Origin: JBLKSS01 sp047607725
GTDB lineage: Bacteria > Pseudomonadota > Gammaproteobacteria > Enterobacterales > Enterobacteriaceae
Assembly (NCBI RefSeq): GCF_047607725.1
Contig: NZ_JBLKSS010000091.1
Span: forward strand, 1 to 14,270
Length of the DNA: 14,270 nt
Direction of reading: 5' to 3'
Both the position numbers and the translations under genes were made by a program. Under the pieces are notes generated by a model. That model made no database searches and was not told where the DNA came from. It saw only the letters and a program-made list of their open reading frames with translations. Below, piece by piece: positions 7,697 through 14,270 of this stretch; position 1 is the stretch's first letter, and every line of letters starts with the position of its first letter.

Positions 7697-8011
7697 ATGA
7701 AAAAGATTTTCACACTGATTGTTGCCGCCACCATGGTATTGTCCAGCGCCGCTTTCGCTGCTGATACCACCACCGCACCGGCCGCCGGCACCACCACCAC
7801 CCAAACGGTGCCGGCAAAAACCGTGCATCACGCCAAAAAACACAAGAAAGCCAAGAAAACCGCACCGGCACAAACTGCCCAGGCGGCAAAAAAACCCTTG
7901 AAGAAGCATAAAAAAACCGCAACCACCCAAACTGCCCAGGCCGCTAAGAAACACGTGAAAAAACACACCAAAGCCGCGCCGAAAGCCGCTGCCTCCACGC
8001 CTGCCGCTTAA
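7697..8011 (+). CDS. asr: Acid shock protein Asr precursor
   Basis: Asr is a small, very basic periplasmic protein induced by acid and needed in E. coli for growth at moderate acidity; it is thought to buffer or sequester protons or protect other proteins. This copy has 104 residues. Residues 1-21 (MKKIFTLIVAATMVLSSAAFA) are a clear Sec signal peptide ending in AFA. The mature part is almost only Ala, Lys, Thr, His and Pro, with a 19-residue repeat (AQTAQAAKKPLKKHKK / TQTAQAAKKHVKKHTK) that is also visible in DNA as CAAACTGCCCAGGC at 7871 and 7928. No lesion is present. GAGGAT lies 6 bases before ATG 7697; an in-frame ATG at 7691 is too close to that site and would add MI ahead of the typical MKK start. 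An RstA-box-like site upstream and a palindromic terminator downstream suggest a monocistronic unit. Confidence 0.93.
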   Translation: MKKIFTLIVAATMVLSSAAFAADTTTAPAAGTTTTQTVPAKTVHHAKKHKKAKKTAPAQTAQAAKKPLKKHKKTATTQTAQAAKKHVKKHTKAAPKAAASTPAA

Positions 8012-8105
8012 TTGAGGTAACCCCTGCCGACCGGCGGTCACTCCCCCTCATCGCCGCGCTCGTCCAGGGTCTTCGCGGGCCTGGTCCGCGGAAAATAGCT
8101 CTACC

Positions 8106-8136
8106 GCGACACCCGGAATTCCGGGTGTCGCTTTAT
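8106..8136 (+). terminator. Rho-independent terminator of asr
   Basis: 8106-8131 is a perfect 26-base palindrome with half-site GCGACACCCGGAA, followed by TTTATT. As RNA it folds into a GC-rich stem of about 11 bp with a tight AAUU loop. It is 95 bases past the asr stop and just ahead of ydgU, so some readthrough could feed ydgU. Because the DNA is a true palindrome it would form the same hairpin on both strands, but only the plus strand has a good T run. Confidence 0.85.
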
Positions 8137-8149
8137 TAGGGTCCGGTCT

Positions 8150-8230
8150 ATGCTGCGACGTTATCGCTATGAAATTATTCTGGGCGTCTTGATCCTCTGC
8201 GCGCTGATTAGTGCGTCATTCTACCTCTGA
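8150..8230 (+). CDS. ydgU: Small membrane peptide YdgU, 26 residues
   Basis: ATG 8150 to TGA 8228-8230 encodes a 26-residue peptide starting MLRRYRYEIILGVLILCAL and ending ISASFYL. A basic N-terminus followed by one hydrophobic helix is the pattern of the tiny single-pass YdgU proteins known between asr and ydgD in E. coli, and that is its position here. TTAGGG lies 8 bases ahead of the ATG as ribosome binding site. The function of YdgU is unknown. Recognition rests on pattern and synteny, because so short a sequence carries limited information. Confidence 0.72.
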   Translation: MLRRYRYEIILGVLILCALISASFYL

Positions 8231-8376
8231 CTACCCGACAGACGGACAGCCTACGGCAGGCTACCTTTAGCCGACTGAAACACAACGTTTTTTACTCTCC
8301 TTAGCAACTATTATCGGCTATAGTGAGTAAACACCGCACGGATGAATCTCGAGATAATCATAAGGCACGTCTTTCT

Positions 8377-9179
8377 ATGCGTATTGCGCCATTGCTGGTG
8401 TTGTTGGTCATGATGATCCCTTTGTCCCGCGCCGCCGCCGCCTTGAGCGACGAGCAACGCACGCTTTTCTTCGGCCATGACCAACGTCAGGCCATTATGG
8501 ATCCCACCGGTTGGCCGTGGCAGGCCATCGGCCAGGTGGAAACCGCCAGCGGCAATTTGTGTACCGCCACGCTTATCTCTGCGCATCTGGCGTTGACGGC
8601 CGGCCATTGTGTGCTGACGCCGCCGGGGAAAATCGACCCCGCCGTTATGTTACGTTTTGTCGCCGACCACCAGCGCTGGTGCTATCAGACCAGCGCGATT
8701 GAAACACTGGTGTCCAGTTTCGCTAGGCAAACGACTGAAACCCGCCGGGGACGGCTGGGTGGTACCACCGTCGGCGGCCGGGGAAGATTTTGCGTTGATT
8801 CGCCTGAAACACGCTTTCACCGCGTTGAAACCACTGCCGCTTTGGGAAGGCGACCGCGAAGAATTAACCCTACAGTTGAAACAAGCAGAACGGCACGTCA
8901 CGCAGGCCGGTTATCCCGAGGATCATCTCGATACGCTTTATCGCCATGAAAACTGCCAAATTACCGGCTGGGCGCAGCGTGCGGTGCTTTCCCACCACTG
9001 CGATACGCTCCGGCGACAGCGGCTCGCCGCTCATGCTCTATGACCTTGACCGGCTGGCGCTTGATAGCCATCCAAAGTTCGGCGCCTACCGGGCCGATAA
9101 CCGCGTGCTGGCCATTACCGCGATTCGCGAACAGCTGACGCAACTAAGCGCCGGGGAGCGGGATAAGCCGGCGCCCTGA
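8377..9179 (+). pseudogene. ydgD: ydgD: trypsin-like serine protease, two frameshifts
   Basis: YdgD is a predicted periplasmic serine protease of the trypsin/V8 class. ATG 8377 opens a signal peptide (MRIAPLLVLLVMMIPLSRAA). The pieces of the chymotrypsin fold are all present: LTAGHC with the catalytic His, EDFALIRL with the Asp, and GDSGSPLMLYD with the Ser. They lie in different frames. The first break is near 8714, before SLGKRLKPAGDGWVVPP, which relatives carry in the same frame as the His segment. The second is at about 9010, in CDTL-(P)GDSG, where one base is missing. The last segment ends QLTQLSAGERDKPAP at TGA 9177-9179. All catalytic residues survive, so inactivation looks recent. A GTG start at 8323 would lengthen the N-terminus ahead of the signal peptide and is less likely. 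It follows ydgU as in E. coli. Confidence 0.88.
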
Positions 9180-9203
9180 GCGCCGGCACCTCTTCCGCGC
9201 GGT

Positions 9204-12200
9204 TTACGGCTGAATAAGATCCATGGCCTGCTGAATGCGTTTTTCCGAGACGGGGGCCGGCGTCCCCAGCTGTTGGGCAAAAAAGCTGACCCTGAGCTCT
9301 TCAATCATCCAGCGAATATCCGCCACATCCTCCTCTTCTCGCCGGGCGGCCGAGAGTTTGGCCAACCATTGCCGCCACGCCTGCTGCACCGCCTCCACTT
9401 TCAGCATCTGCGCGCGGTCCTAATGCGGATCGATAGCCAACTTATCCAGGCGGCGTTCGATGGCGCGCAAATAGCGTAAAATGTCCGCCCGCCGCACGCG
9501 GTGACAAACCCGCGGTACACCAGGCCGTCGAGTTGGCTTTTGATATCGGACAGCGCCAGGCTAAGATCGACTTTACCTTTCAGCCGCTTATTGATGGCGA
9601 ATACCACGCTTAAAATTTGCTCCACCAAACTGGCGATGTCGACCACCACCGGGTTAAGATGGCCGCGCACATGCTCTTGTAGCCGCAAATAGTCCTGCTC
9701 TTGCCACACCAGCCCGCCCTGTTCCGCCATCAGCTTATCCACGCCGCAGCTGATGCAATCGTCTATCAGCTCCAGCACCTTGCCGTAAGGGTTGAAATAG
9801 AGCCCCAGTTTGGCTTTATTGGGCAGTTTTTCATGCAGGTATTTGATCGGTGAAGGAATATTGAGCAGCAGCAGGCGGCGAATCCCCTGCCACATGGCCC
9901 GCCGCTGTTCCTCTTCGGTCTCAAGCAGCCTGATAGCAACGCTTTGCCGCTCGTCCACCAGCGCCGGCCAAGCCATAAGCCGATAGCCGCCCTTTTTCTG
10001 CTCAAACCGCTGCGGCAGAGAGCCAAAACTCCAGCTTTGCACATTTTCCTGCTCTAGCCCTTTCTCCGCTACCGCCGCCAGGGTCTGCTGAACGCTGTCT
10101 TTAAGCTGGGCCTTCAGACTGTCCAGATCTTTGCTCTCGGCCAGCGTTTTTTGCTGTTCATCCACCACACGGAAGGTCATTTTCACATGATCGGGCACCT
10201 GGTCCAGTTGCCAGGCCTCTCGCTCGACGGTCACGCCGCTCATGTGCCGCAGTTCACGCTCCAGGGCGTCCAGCAGCGGCGTTTCGCCGGCCGTCACACG
10301 CTCAAGGAAAGCCTCGGCATAATTCGGCGCCGGAACAAAGTTACGCCGTAACGGCTTAGGGGGCGATTTAATCAGCGCAATGACCAACTCCCGTCGTATG
10401 CCGGGAATTTGCCAGTCAAACCCCTGCTGTGATACTTGATTTAGCAGCGGCAGCTGGATATGCACCGTGACGCCATCGGCATCGCTGCCCGGTTCAAACT
10501 GGTAACTCAGCCGCAGTTTAAGATTGCCCTGTCGCCAAGTGTTAGGATAGTCGACCGCGCTGATGGCTTCGGCTCCCGCGCGTACCAGCATGGTTTTTTC
10601 AAAATTGAGCCGCTCGGGATCGGTTTTCTGCACCCGCTGCCACCAGCTATCGAAGTGGCGCGCCGATACCACCTCCTCGCCGATACGCCTGTCGTAAAAC
10701 GCGAACAGCGTTTCATCGTCCACCAAAATATCCCGGCGCCGGGGTTTATGCTCCAGTTCCTCAACCTCATCGAGCAGCCGCCGGTTGGCGCGGAAAAAGG
10801 GATGACGGGTCTGCCAATCCCCCTCCACCAGCGCATGGCGAATAAACAGCGCACGGCAAAGCGCCGGATCAATGGCGCCATAGTTGACCTTCCGGCCGAT
10901 GACGATGGGCAGCCCCAGAAGTGTCACACGTTCCGCGGCCATGACCGCGCCAGCGGCTCTATCCACTCCGGTTCAATGCGGGCAGCAATCCGGCCCCATA
11001 GCCGGCTGGTTTCCACCAGCTCCGCTACCATGGTCCATTTTGGCGGTTTTTTGAACAGCGCTGAGCCGGGATAAAGCGCGAAGCGGGCATTGCGGGTACC
11101 GGTGTACTCCTGCTTGTCGGTGTCTTTTTGTCCAATATGGGACAGCAGGCCGGTCAACAGCGCGCTATGCAGCGATCGATAATCGGCGGGCTGGGCATTG
11201 ATCAGCAGGCCCTGGGTTTTCACGGTCTGGCGCAGTTGGGTATAGACGTCCTGCCATTCCCGCACGCGCAAATAGCTGAGAAAATCCGCCCGGCACTGGC
11301 GGCGCAACTGGCTGGAGGATAACGCTTTTTGCTGTGTCTGCAGGTAATCCATAAATTGACAAAAGCGAGAAAATCAGACTCCTTGTCCGCGAAGCGGCGG
11401 TGCTTTTCATCCGATGCCTGCTTTTTGTCCATGGGCCGTTCGCGCGGATCCTGGATAGACAGCGCGGCGGCGATAATCATCACCTCACGCACGCAGCCGC
11501 CGCTGCGGGCCGCCAATACAATGCGCGCCAGGCGCGGATCCAGCGGTAACTGGGCCAATTGCCGGCCAAGGGGACTCAGGCGATATCCTTCGGCCGTATC
11601 GCCCTCCAGCGCGCCCAGTTCTTCCAATAGCCGAACCCCATCCTGGATATGACGCTTATCGGGGGCTTCTACAAACGGAAACGCAGCGATATCGCCGAGC
11701 CCCAGCGCCGTCATTTGCAGTATGACGGACGCCAGATGGGTGCGCAGTATTTCGGGATCGGTAAAGGCCGGGCGCGAGAGAAAATCTTGCTCGGAATACA
11801 GGCGGATACAGATACCTTCCGACACGCGGCCGCAGCGGCCCTTGCGCTGATTGGCCGACGCCTGGGAAATCGGCTCGATAGGCAAGCGCTGTACCTTGGT
11901 ACGGAAACTGTAACGGCTGATCCGCGCCGTACCGGGGTCAATGACATATTTGATACCGGGCACCGTCAGCGAGGTTTCAGCCACGTTGGTCGCCAGCACG
12001 ATGCGCCGGCCGGAATGGGATTGAAACACCCGATTCTGTTCGGCGTTGGATAAGCGCGCGTACAGGGGCAACACTTCGGTATGGGGCAAATTGAGCCGAT
12101 TGAGACCCTCGGCAGTATCGCGGATTTCCCGCTCGCCGCTCAAGAAAATCAGAATGTCTCCCGGCCCTTCTTTGCCAAGCTCATGCACCGCATCGTAAAT

Positions 12201-12866
12201 GCCCTGGGCCTGATCCCCCTCGTCGTCCGCCTGTTCCGCCAGCGGGCGGTAGCGCACCTCCACCGGATAGGTGCGACCGGAAACCTCAATAATCGGCGCG
12301 TGATGAAAGTGGCGCGAGAAGCGCTCCGGATCGATGGTGGCGGAGGTAATGATCACTTTCAAATCGGGGCGACGCGGCAGCAACTGATGCAGATACCCGA
12401 GGATGAAATCGATATTGAGGCTGCGCTCGTGGGTTTCGTCGATAATCAGCGTGTCGTACTGCAGCAACAGGCGATCCTGCTGAATCTCCGCGAGCAGTAT
12501 GCCGTCGGTCATCAGCTTCACCAGGGTATTGTCGCCGACCTGATCGTTGAACCGCACCTTGTAGCCGACGGCGCCCCCGAGCGGGGTAGCCAGTTCGCCG
12601 GCGATACGATCGGCCACGCTACGCGCCGCCAGCCTTCGCGGCTGCGTATGGCCTATCATGCCGGTAACTCCTCGCCCGAGCGCCAGACAGATTTTCGGCA
12701 GCTGCGTGGTTTTACCTGAACCGGTTTCACCCGCCACGATGACGATTTGATGGTCCCGTACCGCGTCCAGAATCACCTGGCGTTTCTGGCTGACGGGTAA
12801 ATTTTCCGGGTAAGTGATGGCGTGCGCGTCCGGCCTGGCGTTCTCTTCAATCTCTTTGCCCCCATT
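9204..12866 (-). pseudogene. hrpA: hrpA: DEAH-box ATP-dependent RNA helicase, 5'-truncated with several breaks
   Basis: HrpA is a ~1300-residue helicase, known to act on colliding or stalled ribosomes in E. coli. The core is recognisable: VAGETGSGKTTQLPK (motif I), HTQPRRLAARSVADRI (Ia), IDETHERSLN (II), ITSATIDPERF (III), ILIFLSGEREIRDTA (IV), LATNVAETSLTVPGIKYV (V) and QRKGRCGRVSEG (VI). HA2 and the long C-terminal part follow. Lesions in order: the first ~45-50 codons are missing and no start codon precedes EENARPDAHAITYPENLPVS (in-frame TAG just before); motif II is DETH, not DEAH (ACC at 12432-12434); one base is missing near 11349; roughly 50 bases are missing near 10948; a short deletion shifts the frame near 9490; TAG at 9420-9422. 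It ends at 9204. Four separate frame pieces make function impossible. Confidence 0.93.
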
Positions 12867-12873
12867 CTACCAT
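12863..12873 (-). promoter_or_regulatory. Possible orphan hrpA promoter -10
   Basis: Read on the minus strand the sequence is TTATGGTAGAAT, an extended -10 (TGnTAGAAT) with no good -35. It abuts the truncated hrpA frame within about 10 bases. That suggests the deletion removed the leader and first codons and left the promoter joined to internal hrpA sequence. Motif strength alone is modest. Confidence 0.35.
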
Positions 12874-13014
12874 AATCCGGCGCGTCGCCCGAGGGTTCCC
12901 GATGTTGTTCAGTATTTTCGAATAAACAACTCGAATTATTGCGCTTTCACCCCGGCGCTAAGTTGCCTAGAGTAAACGTCAGGTTGTTGAACCCGTCTTC
13001 ATTAAGGAATACCC

Positions 13015-13620
13015 ATGAGCAAAGTTCTGGTAGTCAAGTCCAGTATTCTGGCCACCTTTTCCCAGTCGAATCCGTTGGCTGACCATTTCATTGAGCAGTG
13101 GCGCCAGCAGCATCCAGGCGACGAGATTACCGTGCGCGATTTGGGCGCCGAGCCAGTCCCGGAGCTGGATGGTGAACTGGTCGGGGCGCTGCGTCCTTCC
13201 GACGCCACGTTGACTCCGCGTCAGCAGCAGACGCTGGAATTATCCGACGCGCTGATAAACGAATTGCAAGCTAATTATGTGCTGGTATTGACCGCGCCTA
13301 TGTATAATTTCGCGATCCCCAGCCAGTTGAAAAACTACTTCGATTTAATCGCCCGCGCCGGCGTGACCTTCCGCTACAGCGAACAAGGTCCGGAAGGACT
13401 GGTGAAAAATAAACGCGCACTGATCCTAACGACCCGCGGCGGTATCCATAAAGATACCCCGAGCGATTTGGTGACCCAATATCTGCGCCTATTCCTGGGC
13501 TTTATCGGCATCACCGACGTTAGCTTTATTTATACCGAAGGCGTGGCTTACGGTCCGGAAGCGACCGTAAAGGCGCAGGAAGAGGCAAAAGCGGCTATCG
13601 AGGACTTCGTTACCGCCTAA
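13015..13620 (+). CDS. azoR: FMN-dependent NADH:quinone oxidoreductase / azoreductase
   Basis: AzoR (formerly AcpD) is a cytoplasmic flavodoxin-fold homodimer that reduces quinones and azo compounds with NADH using FMN, a thiol- and electrophile-stress defence. The product has 201 residues, the same as in E. coli. Flavodoxin features are visible: SSILATFSQSN is the FMN-phosphate loop, LTAPMYNFAIPSQLKNYFD is the PMYNF isoalloxazine-binding segment, LTTRGG (residue ~140) contacts the flavin, and FIGITDVSFIYTEG follows in the C-terminal half. There is no lesion. AAGGAATACCC precedes the ATG. It is divergent from the hrpA pseudogene across about 150 bases, as in E. coli, and has its own terminator. 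Confidence 0.96.
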   Translation: MSKVLVVKSSILATFSQSNPLADHFIEQWRQQHPGDEITVRDLGAEPVPELDGELVGALRPSDATLTPRQQQTLELSDALINELQANYVLVLTAPMYNFAIPSQLKNYFDLIARAGVTFRYSEQGPEGLVKNKRALILTTRGGIHKDTPSDLVTQYLRLFLGFIGITDVSFIYTEGVAYGPEATVKAQEEAKAAIEDFVTA

Positions 13621-13663
13621 CCCCGTTATGTGACTACCCTCCCTTGGGCCCCAGGCCCGTTTA

Positions 13664-13687
13664 GCGCATCTTCGGATGCTCTTTTTT
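13664..13687 (+). terminator. Rho-independent terminator of azoR
   Basis: GCATC TTCG GATGC (13666-13679) forms a UUCG tetraloop hairpin followed by TCTTTTTT. It lies 45 bases past the azoR stop. A second small hairpin, GGGCC-CCA-GGCCC at 13646-13658, precedes it without a T run. Confidence 0.88.
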
Positions 13688-13797
13688 CTTGCCGCCGCAC
13701 AGGCGGCGCGAGATGGGCTAATGCCCGCCTACGCCGGGCTTAACGCCTCGTACCCCCCCGCGCCGGTGATCGCCCGCTCGAGGCCCGCAGTGCCCTG
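13688..13797. other. Non-coding GC-rich stretch downstream of azoR
   Basis: No gene is recognised. Short inverted repeats are present: GCCGCC-GCACA-GGCGGC at 13692-13708 and GCCCG...CGGGC at 13723-13739. They may be the remains of a convergent terminator for the lost ydbL-ynbE-ydbH unit or decayed ydbL sequence; I could not read YdbL in any frame. Confidence 0.3.
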
Positions 13798-13903
13798 CCG
13801 AATGATGGCTGCTAGCAAGGCACGCCGCCACAGGCCGAATGAGGACGCTTGGCAAGTGCGCTGTTAGGCCGAATGGTGGTTGCTCGCAAGGCACGCGGCA
13901 CAT
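13798..13903. repeat. Three imperfect tandem repeats of about 35 bases
   Basis: GCCGAATG recurs at 13798, 13834 and 13868, giving unit lengths of 36, 34 and about 36 bases. Units 1 and 3 are close: both read GCCGAATG, then TGG, TGCT and GCAAGGCACGC at matching positions, differing at only a handful of bases. Unit 2 is more diverged (GCAAG then TGCGC). No spacers separate the units, so this is not a CRISPR array. It ends right where the ynbE remnant stops. Confidence 0.75.
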
Positions 13904-14110
13904 TATTGTTCCCGGACGGCCTGCTGCACCGCGCCGGATAATGTCCCCGATGCGGCCCGATCGCGATTTAGCAGCGCCTGGCTTTGCGGGTCAGCCTTAA
14001 TGAGGATATAGTGCTCGATCTTCACTTTGATGTTAATGGTTATCGGCGCGGTCGGCGTGGCGATTTCGATACGCGGTACGCACGTAAGCGCCCCGTGGAG
14101 GACGTCTTGA
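13903..14110 (-). pseudogene. ynbE: ynbE remnant: small lipoprotein of the ydbH-ynbE-ydbL unit
   Basis: On the minus strand one frame reads ALTCVPRIEIATPTAPITIN then IKVKIEHYILIKAD and ends at TAA 13905-13903. E. coli YnbE is a ~61-residue outer-membrane lipoprotein containing PRIEV and PITINMNVKIEHEIHIK, a clear match. YnbE is known to partner the AsmA-like YdbH in phospholipid transport between the membranes. Here the N-terminal signal is lost: upstream of the Cys the frame reads PPIIQDVLHG with no start codon and a poor lipobox (ALTC), and it runs directly into AT-rich DNA. The C-terminus, NRDRAASGTLSGAVQQAVRE, is longer than usual and diverged. ydbH, expected upstream, is absent from the window; ydbL was not found. 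A 3' gene remnant is the best reading. Confidence 0.72.
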
Positions 14111-14270
14111 ATTATTGGTGGGTTTGTTATATGAGACAGTAAACCTACGTTACACGCTTATGCTCATTGCATTTTCACATTGTATTGATTTTAATAACTT
14201 TTATTTCCATCCCGATTTGAGTGATATGAAATTAGTGGTTCTGAAGTTTGTGATAGTGTCCATTAAAATT
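14107..14270. other. AT-rich tail without recognisable gene
   Basis: From about 14107 the composition drops from GC-rich to roughly one third GC, with runs such as TTTTAATAACTTTTATTT. All frames are short. The sharp change, directly at the 5' break of the ynbE remnant, marks a junction: the edge of an inserted element, prophage or other acquired DNA, or the flank of a deletion. Nothing in the 164 bases identifies it. Confidence 0.5.

Noticed and set aside
8106..8131. 26-base palindrome as a regulator operator
   Set aside because: Its GC-rich stem followed by a T run after asr is fully explained as a transcription terminator.
13798..13903. Possible CRISPR array
   Set aside because: Repeats are contiguous without spacers, imperfect, and only three; no cas genes are nearby.
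14125..14162. Second RstA-like half site (GTTACA) in the AT-rich tail
   Set aside because: Only the half GTTACA matches; the other half of the box is absent and no target gene follows.

Overview
The window looks like chromosome from an enterobacterium undergoing reductive evolution. Gene content and order (pntBA-ydgH, rstAB, asr-ydgU-ydgD, hrpA, azoR, ynbE) are enterobacterial and the coding regions are GC-rich, yet about half of the recognisable genes are broken by frameshifts, amber stops and deletions. That mixture, with an IS66-type end at the left edge, is what is known from recently host-restricted insect symbionts such as Sodalis; the genus is inferred from style and from memory of the families, not from a search.

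Layout. 1-139: right end of an IS66-family element. 140-414: 3' remnant of a short-chain dehydrogenase, cut by the IS and frameshifted. 509-3440 (minus): intact pntAB operon with a strong terminator. 3768-4721 (plus): ydgH with two amber stops but no frameshift. 4865-5290 (minus): intact 141-residue protein of unknown function. 5567-7379 (plus): rstA and rstB, both pseudogenes. 7577-8131: asr, intact, with an RstA-box-like site upstream and a palindromic terminator. 8150-8230: tiny ydgU membrane peptide. 8377-9179: ydgD serine protease, frameshifted twice. 9204-12866 (minus): hrpA helicase, 5'-truncated and broken in several places. 13015-13620: azoR, intact, with terminator. 13798-13903: three imperfect tandem repeats. 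13903-14110 (minus): remnant of ynbE. From about 14107 to the end the DNA becomes AT-rich without a recognisable gene.

How it fits together. What survives intact is core redox metabolism (transhydrogenase, azoreductase) plus two small envelope or periplasmic products (Asr, YdgU). What has decayed is environmental sensing (RstBA), RNA-helicase function (HrpA), a periplasmic protease (YdgD) and an envelope stress protein (YdgH). The most interesting point is regulatory: the acid-shock gene asr, a known RstA target, remains intact with a good match to the RstA box although both genes of its two-component system next door are destroyed. I found no CRISPR array, tRNA, rRNA, phage module or clearly novel multi-gene system.
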